Assembly (NCBI RefSeq): GCF_003202155.1
Contig: NZ_QFLI01000001.1
Span: 806,001 to 870,000 of the forward strand
Origin: Marinifilum breve
Lineage (GTDB): Bacteria > Bacteroidota > Bacteroidia > Bacteroidales > Marinifilaceae
Direction: 5' to 3'
Length of the DNA stretch: 64,000 bases
Position 1 is the stretch's first letter. The number at the start of each line of letters is the position of its first letter. The notes under the pieces were generated by a model. That model was not told the DNA's origin and made no database searches. It was given only the letters and a program-made list of their open reading frames with translations. Below, one piece after another: positions 35,269 through 44,017 of this stretch. The position numbers and the translations under genes are program-made.

Positions 35269-36156
35269 TTAGTGTACTTTTAGGAACTCTTTACGAAATT
35301 GCTCAGGAGTACGTCCGGTTTGGGTTTTGAAATAACGGTGGAAGTAGGCCTTATCGGAAAAATTCAGCTGAGCAGATATCTCTGTTACAGTAAAATCTGA
35401 GTGCAGCAACAAGCGTTTTGCCTCCAGCAGTACCCGCTTTTGAATCAAATCGGAAACCGAATTGCACCCACTCTCCTTAATAATATTATTTAAGTGCCTG
35501 GAACTCAAATGCAGCTTGTCGGCATAAAAAGCCACCGATCGGTTCTCCTTATAATACTCATCAATCAAAGTTTCCAACTTTCGTATCCGGCCTGAGATAT
35601 CACATGTCTGCTTCACTCCTTTATCAGCTTCATTTCTATACAGTCTCTCTAGGTCTATCAACAACAACTCCAGAGATGCTTTCAAATGATTCTGCTTTTT
35701 GAAACAGGTTTGCTGATATTCCTTGTACATGGACTCCAAGTGGAAAGTCAGACATGAAAAATCATTGGGTAACTCCATGATAACAGAGTTGAGAGTGGTA
35801 TGAAAAAAAGGATAATCATACAGTTTGCGATTGTCATCAGACTGGTGGAAAATATTTGAACTAAACTCAAGCAAGTAGCCTCTGCTTTTCTGGAAATCGA
35901 ATGAGTGAACCTGCCCTGGAGAAAGGAAAGTAACCACATTGCCTGTTAACTCATGTCTTTTACAATCAACGTGATGAACTCCTGCCCCTCCAAATTGAAA
36001 CACCAGCCCATACAAGTCCTTCTCCCGGAACTTTTTCCGACATCCCCAAACACCTGCATGTTCTACTTCCTCTAATTTCCCAATGTAAAATTCACATTTC
36101 CCCTGCTCCATTTGAATCAATTTGTTTGGATTCCTTTTTTCTCTTTTCCTCATCAT
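35269..36156 (-). CDS. AraC-family transcriptional regulator 1
   Basis: A 295-residue AraC/XylS regulator. The N-terminal cupin-like effector domain (about 20-150) contains QFGGAGVHHVDC and FLSPGQVHSFD. The C-terminal double helix-turn-helix (about 195-293) contains FYADKLHLSSRHLNNIIKES and the family signature INFSDKAYFHRYFKTQTGRTPEQFRKEF (read here as SAQLNFSDKAYFHR). It is a paralogue of the next gene (36363-37253), sharing the LKVH C-terminus. It lies 84 bp upstream of the redox operon in the same direction and is a likely controller of it. The effector is unknown. Confidence 0.92.
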   Translation of the reverse strand: MMRKREKRNPNKLIQMEQGKCEFYIGKLEEVEHAGVWGCRKKFREKDLYGLVFQFGGAGVHHVDCKRHELTGNVVTFLSPGQVHSFDFQKSRGYLLEFSSNIFHQSDDNRKLYDYPFFHTTLNSVIMELPNDFSCLTFHLESMYKEYQQTCFKKQNHLKASLELLLIDLERLYRNEADKGVKQTCDISGRIRKLETLIDEYYKENRSVAFYADKLHLSSRHLNNIIKESGCNSVSDLIQKRVLLEAKRLLLHSDFTVTEISAQLNFSDKAYFHRYFKTQTGRTPEQFRKEFLKVH

Positions 36157-36267
36157 ATCTCACTCTAGGGTGTTACTTTCTCCACGAATCAATATTCATG
36201 AGAGCATCGCAGAGATCATGTGAATCAATGATCAGACAAGTCCATTAATCAAGTCGGAAAACGAAAA

Positions 36268-36326
36268 TGTCCAATTCCACAATCAGTAGAGATAGATCAC
36301 ATCATCCCTCATTGCAAAATTGGACA
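36268..36326. promoter_or_regulatory. Inverted repeat TGTCCAATT / AATTGGACA upstream of AraC gene 1
   Basis: A perfect 9 bp inverted repeat (36268-36276 and 36318-36326) separated by 41 bases, lying 112 bp upstream of the AraC 1 start. Spacing and position suit a regulator binding-site pair that loops or flanks a promoter. A terminator for AraC gene 2 is less likely, since the arms are 37-95 bases past its stop on the far side and there is no T-run. Confidence 0.45.
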
Positions 36327-36362
36327 CATCCAATAACTTACTGGGTATAAAAAAGGTAGGTC

Positions 36363-37253
36363 TTAGTGTACTTTTAGGAACTTATCACGAAATCCTTCCG
36401 GCGTGTAGTTGGTTCTGCTCTTAAATAAACGATGAAAATAAGCTTTGTCTGAAAAGTTCAATTTCCAGGAGATTTCGGCAACTGTGTCATCGCTGTTCAA
36501 AAGCATTCGTTTGGCCTCGGCCAGCACCCTGGCATTAATCATGTCGGAAATAGATTTCCCTGTGCCTTTCTTCACAATACTGTTGAGATGGCGGGATGTT
36601 AAGTTGAGCTTATCAGCATAGAAACCAACCTGTCGGTTCTCCACAAAATTCGTATCAATTAAACACTCCAATTTTCGAATGCGCTTGGTATCGGTTTGCG
36701 CTATCGTCTCTTTCTTGATTTCCTCTACCCCATACAAACGACTCAACTCCACCAATAGAATCTCCAGTGAAGATCGTAGCAGGCTCTGCCTCCCAAACTC
36801 TTCTTTTCCAAACTCCTGGTGCATGTTCTCCAACAAGGAAGGAATACGTAAATTGTCACTTGAAATTTGCAAGGCAGGAGAACTTAGCGTAGTATGGAAA
36901 AAAGGAAAATCGTAAATTTTCTCAATGGCCTTGTTCAATCGGTAAAAATCGGACTTAAAGGATATGGCATAACCACTCATTAGTCGCGGATCATAAGCGT
37001 GACATTGTCCAGGAGTGATGAAAAATACCGAATATCCTGAAGCTTTATGCTTTTCACAATCAACAAAATGAAACCCACTTCCCTCCTTAACAAATAATAT
37101 AAAATAAAAATCATGAGTATGCGGAGTCAGTTGTGAAGCAATCTCGTCATATTTATAATTCCCATGAATTTTATCAATCTCGAAGCCCAAACCATCATGC
37201 TTTGGAATGGTTGTTTCAAAGGTGTGTATTCTTCTGCTCTGTTCTTGTCCCAT
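36363..37253 (-). CDS. AraC-family transcriptional regulator 2
   Basis: A 296-residue paralogue of AraC 1, with the same cupin-like N-terminal half (HTHDFYFILFVKEGSGFHFVDC, FITPGQCHAYDP) and the double helix-turn-helix in the last 100 residues (FYADKLNLTSRHLNSIVKKG, KLNFSDKAYFHRLFKSRTN). The two regulators are a tandem duplication that kept similar ligand domains, so they may read related compounds. A large inverted repeat (37429-37486) lies ~180 bp upstream of the start. Confidence 0.92.
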   Translation of the reverse strand: MGQEQSRRIHTFETTIPKHDGLGFEIDKIHGNYKYDEIASQLTPHTHDFYFILFVKEGSGFHFVDCEKHKASGYSVFFITPGQCHAYDPRLMSGYAISFKSDFYRLNKAIEKIYDFPFFHTTLSSPALQISSDNLRIPSLLENMHQEFGKEEFGRQSLLRSSLEILLVELSRLYGVEEIKKETIAQTDTKRIRKLECLIDTNFVENRQVGFYADKLNLTSRHLNSIVKKGTGKSISDMINARVLAEAKRMLLNSDDTVAEISWKLNFSDKAYFHRLFKSRTNYTPEGFRDKFLKVH

Positions 37254-37428
37254 AATTTGCTAAAATTTGATATAACTCCCTTCCAGACCAACCCACTTCG
37301 TAGATTGTCTTGTATTCCAGCAGAATAACTAAGGTACAAATTTTCCTTATTTTCTCCTGTATTCATGCTATATATCCTACAGGTTTACATCTCAATCCTA
37401 ATAAAATCATGCCGGAAATAGGTCACGC

Positions 37429-37486
37429 AAACTACACCAATACCACTTGAACTATGGTGTAGAAAAGTGGGATATTGGTGTAGTTT
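37429..37486. promoter_or_regulatory. Large inverted repeat with three GGTGTAG motifs
   Basis: AAACTACACCAATACCACTT (37429-37448) pairs with the 37465-37486 arm (one 2-base bulge, otherwise matching), about 19 bp. The centre holds a third TGGTGTAG copy, so CTACACC/GGTGTAG occurs three times in 58 bases. It lies between the anSME stop (37557) and AraC 2 start. An operator for an AraC protein is my reading; a factor-independent terminator of anSME is possible but no T-run follows. Confidence 0.5.
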
Positions 37487-37556
37487 TAAGAAGTGATTAA
37501 TTAGCTAATGTGAAAATTCAACAGGTAAAAACCAGAACATTCCTAACTTCTGCGTT

Positions 37557-38762
37557 CTATCTCTTCACAAAATCATTGAAAGCATTGTAGGTTCCTCCGC
37601 TTTGCTGAGCTTCCATTTCTTTCTGCATCTGCATTTGCTGGGCAATCCAGTTTCTTCCCATCTCTTGAAGTTGGGTGTGGGCATGAGCAAAGAACATTTT
37701 GTATGAAGTACAGAAACGCGGCATTCCATTGTCCATAGGATCTTTGATTCTGTCTTTTGTACAACCTCCAAAACAGTGTTTCAGGTAACTACAGCTCTTA
37801 CATTTACGCGGCAATTTGGCTTTCATGCAACCAAACTGATGCTGCTTTTTGGAGTTTAGCATGTTGATGATTTTCCCTTGCTTGATGTTTCCCAATTTCC
37901 ACTGAGGTTCTACAAAGAAATCACAAGCATATACATCGCCGTTGTGCTCGATTACCGTATATACTCCACACTCTTTCTGCAGTGTACATTCTGGTGCTGG
38001 TATTCCCACATAGGTATGGAAAAGTGAATCGAAATGACGAACCGATGTAGTAGGAACTCCATTTTGGAAATCATTGATCCAAAGATCCCAAAGCTTACAA
38101 AGTACTTCTCCGTACTTTTCAGGCGAAAGTGAAAAAGATGCAGCTGCTCTGGGGTTCTCCTTATCTGTCTCAACAATAGGAATGAACTGCATAAAATCGA
38201 AGCCCATTTCCTTGTGATAATTGTAAATCTCTTCGATATGATCAGCTGAATGATCGGTCAAACAGCTCAGTACATTTGTAGCCACTCCCTTGTCCAATAA
38301 CATTTTGGCATTTTTCGACACAATCTCCCAACTTGGCTTCCCATTTGGAGTAAGACGATAATGATCGTGAATATGTTGTGGTCCATCCAATGATAAACCT
38401 ACCAGCCAATTGTACTCTTTTAGGAATTCGGCCCACTCTTCATTCAACAATAAGCCGTTGGTTTGCAAACCATTCCCAACCGTCTTCCCGTTTCCGTATT
38501 TCTGTTGAAGTTCAATCACTTTCCTGAAAAAGTCCAGTCCCATTAAGGTAGGTTCTCCTCCCTGCCATCCAAATGACACTTCCGGTCCTGATTGTTCCAT
38601 AACCTGGCGGATTAACATCTCCAGGGTTTCCTCATCCATACGGTGAACCTTCTGTTGGTGATAAAGACCCGCCTTTTCCAAATAAAAGCAATAGGTACAG
38701 CCTAAATTACAATCTGGTCCCGAAGGCTTAATCAAAACTGAGTTTAGTTGTTTTTTAATCAT
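37557..38762 (-). CDS. Anaerobic sulfatase-maturating enzyme (radical SAM, anSME)
   Basis: A 401-residue radical SAM-SPASM enzyme that oxidises the active-site Cys of sulfatases to formylglycine in the cytoplasm, before export. The CxxxCxxC cluster motif is Cys18-Cys22-Cys25 (CNLGCTYC). GGEPTLMG near 67 and the SPASM domain with its two extra clusters follow (CTLQKECG, CDFFVEPQW, CMKAKLPRKCKSCSYLKHCFGGC, about 270-375). All ten sulfatases in the window carry the Cys-type motif this enzyme serves. It stands alone, with ~300 bp empty on each side, so it is likely expressed from its own promoter rather than with either sulfatase array. Confidence 0.96.
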   Translation of the reverse strand: MIKKQLNSVLIKPSGPDCNLGCTYCFYLEKAGLYHQQKVHRMDEETLEMLIRQVMEQSGPEVSFGWQGGEPTLMGLDFFRKVIELQQKYGNGKTVGNGLQTNGLLLNEEWAEFLKEYNWLVGLSLDGPQHIHDHYRLTPNGKPSWEIVSKNAKMLLDKGVATNVLSCLTDHSADHIEEIYNYHKEMGFDFMQFIPIVETDKENPRAAASFSLSPEKYGEVLCKLWDLWINDFQNGVPTTSVRHFDSLFHTYVGIPAPECTLQKECGVYTVIEHNGDVYACDFFVEPQWKLGNIKQGKIINMLNSKKQHQFGCMKAKLPRKCKSCSYLKHCFGGCTKDRIKDPMDNGMPRFCTSYKMFFAHAHTQLQEMGRNWIAQQMQMQKEMEAQQSGGTYNAFNDFVKR

Positions 38763-39063
38763 TTCATCTACTATTCTATCGTCAGAAACTTCTGTATTGT
38801 ACAGAGTCTTCTTTTGTATTCATATTTTATCACCTCCCGCATCTACTTGCGAAGGAGAATGATTTTTTAATGTATGTGTAGGCTATTACTGGGAAGTGTT
38901 TGTTTGTCGCGTAAAACTACATACTATATTTCAAAATCGAAATACAAGCTGTGAAAAATACAGACAACACCAGCCAATTAAGCTGACACTAAATTACCAA
39001 TAGAAATAATAGTAAAAGTAGATTTTCCGTTCAGTCAGGCGGTATGAATGGTTCAATTCACTG
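38763..39063. other. 301 bp gap upstream of anSME
   Basis: AT-rich, with a small CGC-ATCTACTT-GCG hairpin near 38838. It should hold the anSME promoter. I see no gene and no strong promoter match. Confidence 0.4.
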
Positions 39064-39735
39064 CTATTTCCCTATCCAACTTCCTAAAGGCTCCAGTATT
39101 CGAAAAGTTCGCATACTTTGCATCAGATCTGGTAGCATGTTTTCATATACCCGTCTATATTCTTTTGCATTCAGGTGATTCTTTTCAAAATCCTCCATAC
39201 TTGCTTCGTTCCATCGTTCATAAATGGTAAATCGGGAAGGATCTTCTGCATCCTGATGCAGAAATGTGCTTACAAAGGCGTCTTCCTCGGCCATTTTATT
39301 GAGTATCTGCAAAGCAGCTTTCTTCCACTCCTCAAGCTTATCCAGCTTAATGTGGAAATTCACATAGAAGATCAAATCATTTTCCGATGGCTTTACATTT
39401 GCACTAATCCAATAGGCCAATGGTTTTAACAAGTGAATCTTTCTGGGAGTTTCGCTTATCAAAGGCAGTCGCTTCTCATATTCTTTTCGATAATCTTTTC
39501 CTTCCATTTGATAGGTCATAAAAGCATCCTTCGAAGAATCCGTCCATCGTTCATACATGGAAAAACGCCCTTCACTTTCGGCATACTGGTGCACAAAAGC
39601 ACTCACAAAACTATCTTCCTGAGTCATGTTTTCAACAACACCCATTAATCGTTCCTGAAACTCATTTGTAAATTCCGGCTTGATATGATATTTCACATAG
39701 AACACCAGGTCATTGGGATTAGCATATTCAGTCAT
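39064..39735 (-). CDS. Cytoplasmic protein with two ABM domains
   Basis: A 223-residue protein with two tandem ABM domains (about 8-100 and 115-212) and no signal peptide. The domains carry DLVFYVKYHIKPE / DLIFYVNFHIKLD, SFVSAFVHQYAE / AFVSTFLHQDAE, FSMYERW / FTIYERW, and the KDYRKEYE / KEYRRVYE ends. It is the unexported counterpart of the secreted protein at 34361-35185, with nearly the same repeat layout. It stands alone between anSME and the second catabolic array, upstream of its own 3' neighbour. Function unknown; the internal duplication would make a pseudo-dimer of the usual ABM dimer. Confidence 0.85.
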   Translation of the reverse strand: MTEYANPNDLVFYVKYHIKPEFTNEFQERLMGVVENMTQEDSFVSAFVHQYAESEGRFSMYERWTDSSKDAFMTYQMEGKDYRKEYEKRLPLISETPRKIHLLKPLAYWISANVKPSENDLIFYVNFHIKLDKLEEWKKAALQILNKMAEEDAFVSTFLHQDAEDPSRFTIYERWNEASMEDFEKNHLNAKEYRRVYENMLPDLMQSMRTFRILEPLGSWIGK

Positions 39736-39833
39736 CCTTGATTCTTTTTAATTCATTTTTGTTCTCATTAATTTACAACGATTTGAATCAAAGGGCAACC
39801 TACTTTCCATTATTTGCTCAATATCAATTTCCC

Positions 39834-39878
39834 TAAAAAATAACAGCCCGCCATTCCAATTAAGAAATCAGCGGGCTG
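39834..39878 (-). terminator. Terminator of the second catabolic array
   Basis: CAGCCCGC (39844-39851) pairs with GCGGGCTG (39871-39878), 8 bp, 19-base loop, followed on the transcribed strand by TTATTTTTTAGGG. It lies 29 bases past the stop of the GH5-like lipoprotein gene, which closes the large gene run from 64 kb. Confidence 0.75.
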
Positions 39879-39906
39879 ACTAGCCAATCTAAAAATCTGA
39901 GTTCGA

Positions 39907-41250
39907 TTAATCGTATGTTTCCAAATCGATAATCTTCAATGAAGAAATTGTATTCTCCAACTCACTGCTAAAACTGCGTGTTGTCCTTGTATATTCATGC
40001 GCAGTTCCAGCAAATCCTTTCCCGGTATATGCAATCACTTTAAATCCCCAGGGAACCATAAGTGAGGAAATTTTATTGTCAAAGTTCAATGCCTGCAATT
40101 CAGCCTCATCGTACTCGCCAGGACTTAAACGCAAGCTTTCACCCTGGTATCCTTCGCCGGAATAGAGAGCAACTTTTTCTGTATCCAATATGACATCACG
40201 TACCGGAATTCCTCCATATTCTCCTTCCGGATACCACCTAAGGTTCAGGTAGTCGTAAAACTTATCATCGGTATTGATACACCAAGGCACTTCTATCTTT
40301 GCCAATTCGCGAACAAAAAAGGTAGCAAACTGCACCTGCGATGAAATATCGTACTCATTTCCCTTGTTGTAGTTCCCAGCCATCCAGGCTCCCAGCCAGG
40401 TAGAGCGGCCAGTTGCTTTCATGTATTCATTGGCAGCCTCAAAATGATCAAGTACCAATTGGCGCTCTTCAGGAGTTCCTGTAGTCCATTGTTTGTTCCC
40501 TTCCAAAGCCGGCCCGGCAGCATAGCAGTGCCATTCCATCATAATAAAAGGGTCCGATTCATCCGGCAATTGAATGAATTGCAAGTTGGCAGGTTTTGAT
40601 AAACCAACCGGAGGAACAATTAGAATTCGATAGGGGTTTGATTCCCGAATTGCCGGAATTATATCTGCATAAAACTCATTCAAAAGCTGATGGTCTTTTT
40701 TCAAATTGCCATTCAGTTCAACAAAGAGGTTGAACACAAGCAAATCGGAATAGTCCTTGTATCGTTCCGCAACAGTACGCCACCAATCAACCGTAACTTG
40801 CTTTGCCTGTTCCATGTCCTCTCCTTCTTCAGCATCATGCCCATGGAAAGCCAATACAGGAATTAAACCATGCTTTAAACATTGATCAATCTGTTCATCC
40901 AAATGCGAAAACAGCTCATCCGTAGCGGGCTTATTCACACGAATTCTCACCATTGTAAAACCTGCCCCGGCAATATCAATTACTTTTTGCTCATCATGAT
41001 TTTCAATGTATTTGTTGAATTCAGACCAGGCAACATCGAAGCCTTTCCCCATCATTTGTACCAATTCATCCGGATAAAGCACTCCTTCAATCCGGTCCTC
41101 TTCCGATGAACCATCATTATCTTCGTCGGTATTTCCGTCATCTACATTCTCGTCAATCGTCTCTTTTACCTCCTCAACAATGGAAGAGCTTCCACAGGCA
41201 CATAGAAAAAAAAGAGACAGAGACAGGCAGTACATCAATTTTCGATTCAT
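39907..41250 (-). CDS. GH5-like lipoprotein with C-terminal beta-gamma-crystallin domain
   Basis: A 447-residue lipoprotein (lipobox LCAC, Cys19) with an acidic linker (about 25-53), a cellulase/GH5-type barrel (about 60-355: FTMVRIRV, PVLAFHG, WHCYAA) and a beta-gamma-crystallin domain at about 356-442 with two DNKISSL / ENTISSL-type motifs. The catalytic sites look altered: the usual Asn-Glu-Pro is LFVELN (Val in place of Asn, Glu178 kept), and the usual G-E-F/W-G nucleophile segment reads LGAWMAG, with Ala288 where the nucleophile Glu is expected. It may be a carbohydrate-binding protein or use another residue. It ends the second array. Confidence 0.8.
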   Translation of the reverse strand: MNRKLMYCLSLSLFFLCACGSSSIVEEVKETIDENVDDGNTDEDNDGSSEEDRIEGVLYPDELVQMMGKGFDVAWSEFNKYIENHDEQKVIDIAGAGFTMVRIRVNKPATDELFSHLDEQIDQCLKHGLIPVLAFHGHDAEEGEDMEQAKQVTVDWWRTVAERYKDYSDLLVFNLFVELNGNLKKDHQLLNEFYADIIPAIRESNPYRILIVPPVGLSKPANLQFIQLPDESDPFIMMEWHCYAAGPALEGNKQWTTGTPEERQLVLDHFEAANEYMKATGRSTWLGAWMAGNYNKGNEYDISSQVQFATFFVRELAKIEVPWCINTDDKFYDYLNLRWYPEGEYGGIPVRDVILDTEKVALYSGEGYQGESLRLSPGEYDEAELQALNFDNKISSLMVPWGFKVIAYTGKGFAGTAHEYTRTTRSFSSELENTISSLKIIDLETYD

Positions 41251-41278
41251 GTCTTATCGTATTTCTTGTCTGGTTAAA

Positions 41279-42847
41279 CTATCTTTTGAATTGAGCCTGG
41301 AAAAAATCAACACTGGTAGCTTTCATTTGCTCATACACTTTTTTGTATTCTTTATTCCCAATCAGGTTACGGGTTTCCAATTCATCTTTTTGATAATCGT
41401 AAAGTTCTTCCCCTACGATTAAATCTTTATTGAAAGCTTGTGTCGTTCTAAAGTTTTCTCCCATCCAAAGCACGTAACGATATCTCTCGGTACGGAATGC
41501 ATAGCCCATTGCTTTTCCTCTTCGGAACTGACTTACCGAGTATTTCTTTACAGATTTCTTCTCTCCGCTAAGTAAAGGCACAAGGCTGGTTCCAGCTAAA
41601 TGTTCCGGCTCTTCGATACCTGAAAGTTCACAAAGTGTTGGAAAAATATCTACAAACTCCGATGGAGCATTCACTTTTGTTCCATTCTGTGCCTCAGGTG
41701 CTGAAAAAATCAAAGGAGAACGTGTTGCCTGTTCAAAGTTGGAATGCTTGCACCACAGGCCATGATCACCCAAATGCCAACCATGATCGCCCCACAATAC
41801 AATTATGGTATTCTCTCGTAAGCCAAGTGAATCCAAGGCTTGCAACACCTTTCCCACCTGTGCATCCATATAGGAAACCGATGCATAGTAGCCATGAATC
41901 AATTCCCTTTGTTTCTCTTCAGGAAGTAGATCTGGTCCAATATCTGAGAAAGACTTCAATTTAGGAATATCGCTATATGACTGAATTTCTCCTGACTTGT
42001 GATAAGCGATTTTTGGCCCGTTTTTAGAAAACTTCTGATAAGCTGCCAAAGGAAGCTCATTTCTGTCGTACAAATCCCAATACTTTTTAGGAGCCACAAA
42101 TGGCAAGTGCGGTTTCTTAAAACCAACTGCCAGAAAGAATGGTTTTTCATCTTTTGATAATCTCTCTAACCTGTCAATCGCTGATAAAGCAAGTACACCA
42201 TCAGTGTAAGCGTTATCAGGCACATCCACACATTCGGATGAAGGTTTAATGTGCTTCATCACATACTTGTTTAAAGCACCTCTTTTTTTATTCTTCTTTT
42301 TCCCTTCCGCAGTATAGAAAGCTACTTTCTCCTTTGTTTCAGCAGATTGATAATGCCCCAGAACTTCTTCACCAAGCTCTGTATTCTTGTATTTTTCATC
42401 ACCACTAAAGGCAAATTCCTCACTCCAGGAATGCTTGTCATGCTTTGCATCTACACTACGGCGATCGTAAATCTTACCTACTCCTGTAGTTGTGTATCCC
42501 TGATTTTTAAAATACTGTGGCAAAGTCAAAATATCAGGATTCTTATCTCTGATCTTCGTTTTCAAATCCCACACCCTGGTGCTATCGGGACGAACTCCTG
42601 TTAGCAAACTAGCTCTGGATGGAGCACATACTGCCTGCTGACAATGATTATTCATAAAAACAACCCCTTGCTTTGCCAGTTGATCTATATTGGGAGTCTT
42701 CATTTGCTCCGCACCATAGCATCCCAAAACAGGTTTCAAATCATCCACAGCAATGAAAAGAACATTTTTCTTTTCCTGTGCTTGCCCTAGTAATGGCATT
42801 ACTGCCATTGCCAGACCTATTCCTTTTTTTATGATATGCTTCTTCAT
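41279..42847 (-). CDS. Sulfatase, iduronate-2-sulfatase-like (paralogue 1 of 3)
   Basis: A 522-residue S1 sulfatase with a signal peptide (1-24). IAVDDLKPVLGCYG metal motif, maturation motif CAPSRAS with Cys74, VGKIYDRRSVDAKHDKHSWSE, AVGFKKPHLPFVAPKKYWDLYD, and LWGDHGWHLGDHGLWCKHSNFE. The last block and the early VDDLKP are typical of iduronate-2-sulfatase-type (S1_7-like) enzymes. It is very close in layout to the sulfatases at 54894-56378 and 62633-64000 (same SVD..HD..SWSE and VAPKKYWDLY blocks). With no glycosaminoglycan lyases or uronidases nearby, a different 2-O- or 3-O-sulfated sugar is likely. Confidence 0.95.
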   Translation of the reverse strand: MKKHIIKKGIGLAMAVMPLLGQAQEKKNVLFIAVDDLKPVLGCYGAEQMKTPNIDQLAKQGVVFMNNHCQQAVCAPSRASLLTGVRPDSTRVWDLKTKIRDKNPDILTLPQYFKNQGYTTTGVGKIYDRRSVDAKHDKHSWSEEFAFSGDEKYKNTELGEEVLGHYQSAETKEKVAFYTAEGKKKNKKRGALNKYVMKHIKPSSECVDVPDNAYTDGVLALSAIDRLERLSKDEKPFFLAVGFKKPHLPFVAPKKYWDLYDRNELPLAAYQKFSKNGPKIAYHKSGEIQSYSDIPKLKSFSDIGPDLLPEEKQRELIHGYYASVSYMDAQVGKVLQALDSLGLRENTIIVLWGDHGWHLGDHGLWCKHSNFEQATRSPLIFSAPEAQNGTKVNAPSEFVDIFPTLCELSGIEEPEHLAGTSLVPLLSGEKKSVKKYSVSQFRRGKAMGYAFRTERYRYVLWMGENFRTTQAFNKDLIVGEELYDYQKDELETRNLIGNKEYKKVYEQMKATSVDFFQAQFKR

Positions 42848-42910
42848 GGTCTTAGTTATAGTGTATTCGATCTAAGTCTAATTTATTCTGTAAAATGGTG
42901 TTTTTATAGC

Positions 42911-43053
42911 AATCAGCGGTCAGCTACAAGCTATCAGCTAAAAGAAAAATCTCAGTCATAAAACTCAATCCGATTCTTCGAAATTTTAGTAAATGATTTT
43001 TAGCAAACAACTAAAGACTGAACGCTGATAGCTGATAGCTGATAGCTGCTATC
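42911..43053. repeat. Inverted arms of short GCTGATAGCT repeats
   Basis: The left arm (42911-42944) holds CAGCTACAAGCTATCAGCT, and the right arm (43024-43053) holds three tandem copies of the 10-base GCTGATAGCT-type unit; the two are inverted relative to each other across ~80 AT-rich bases. It lies between the GH5 stop and the downstream sulfatase start, where a folded mRNA could separate their expression. The right arm touches the GH5 3' end. Confidence 0.65.
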
Positions 43054-43999
43054 TCCCAAACTGCTTTTTAATCCACTCCCCGGTCTCAGTCAACTGATCC
43101 CATTCCTGACGCACACCACTTCCTGGTTTAAATACAGATGAAGCTTCTGGCTTGTCACTCAAATTCCAGTTCATCCAACTAATTTTTAGTTGCTCCGGGT
43201 TGTTTCCTGCCAGGATATCCAACCAGATTTTGGCACTCTCATAATCATTTCCATCATCTCCATTGTAGCTACTGGTACCCCATTCCGAAACAAATACCGG
43301 AATTTGTTGAATAGCCTCAATAAATGCCTTCCTGTTTTTGTGACTCTTGGCATAAAAATGGAAAGTATACATGATATTCTCAAAATTCAAAGGATCCTTA
43401 GCCGCCGCTGCCAAATTTGAACTCCAATCAGGTGTTCCCACCAGAATAACGGTTTCCTTATCGTTTTTACGTATCAGTGGAATAATCACATTTGCATATT
43501 TCTTCACCTCTTCCCAGGTTGTTTTATTGGGCTCATTACAAATCTCATAAATCACATGCTCCTTGCCTGCATGGGTTTTCGACATATGTTCCCAGAAAAC
43601 TTTCGCATCATCCAGCACTTTATTAGGATTTCCTGAATCCATGGCATGCCAGTCAATTATACAATACAGCCCTAATTCTTCCGCTATTTCAACCAACTCA
43701 TCAATTTGCCTGGTATAATAGGCCGGATTGTCTTTATAGTTCTTTGGATACAAAGCGAATCGCACTGCATCAACCTTCCAGTCTTTGGCCAAAACTTCCA
43801 TAGAACTTCTGTTCATACAGTGTGCAAACCAATACAAACCATGGGAACTCATTCCCTTAATTTGAACCGCACTACCTTTTTCATCGCACAACTGACGACC
43901 AACAACTTTTAATTTTCCGTGTTTCTTAACCGGAGCTTTTGCCAGGGCTGCTCCGCATACAAACAGAGCAGCTATTAGAATAAGAATTTTTTGTCTCAT
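43049..43999 (-). CDS. GH5 (subfamily 2-like) endo-beta-1,4-glucanase
   Basis: A 316-residue secreted cellulase of GH5: signal peptide (1-21), LKVVGRQLCDEKGSAVQIKGMSSHGLYWF start typical of GH5_2, the acid/base in YEICNEP (Glu156) and the nucleophile in FVSEWGTSS (Glu239). It has a single domain with no binding module. It would cut internal beta-1,4-glucan bonds in the periplasm or outside. It is followed by the sulfatase at 41279-42847 and preceded by the GH94 gene, 18 bp away, so it is expressed with the phosphorylase. Activity on sulfated chains is not predictable from sequence. Confidence 0.93.
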   Translation of the reverse strand: MRQKILILIAALFVCGAALAKAPVKKHGKLKVVGRQLCDEKGSAVQIKGMSSHGLYWFAHCMNRSSMEVLAKDWKVDAVRFALYPKNYKDNPAYYTRQIDELVEIAEELGLYCIIDWHAMDSGNPNKVLDDAKVFWEHMSKTHAGKEHVIYEICNEPNKTTWEEVKKYANVIIPLIRKNDKETVILVGTPDWSSNLAAAAKDPLNFENIMYTFHFYAKSHKNRKAFIEAIQQIPVFVSEWGTSSYNGDDGNDYESAKIWLDILAGNNPEQLKISWMNWNLSDKPEASSVFKPGSGVRQEWDQLTETGEWIKKQFGR

Positions 44000-44017
44000 A
44001 CTTATTTATTTGTAAGG

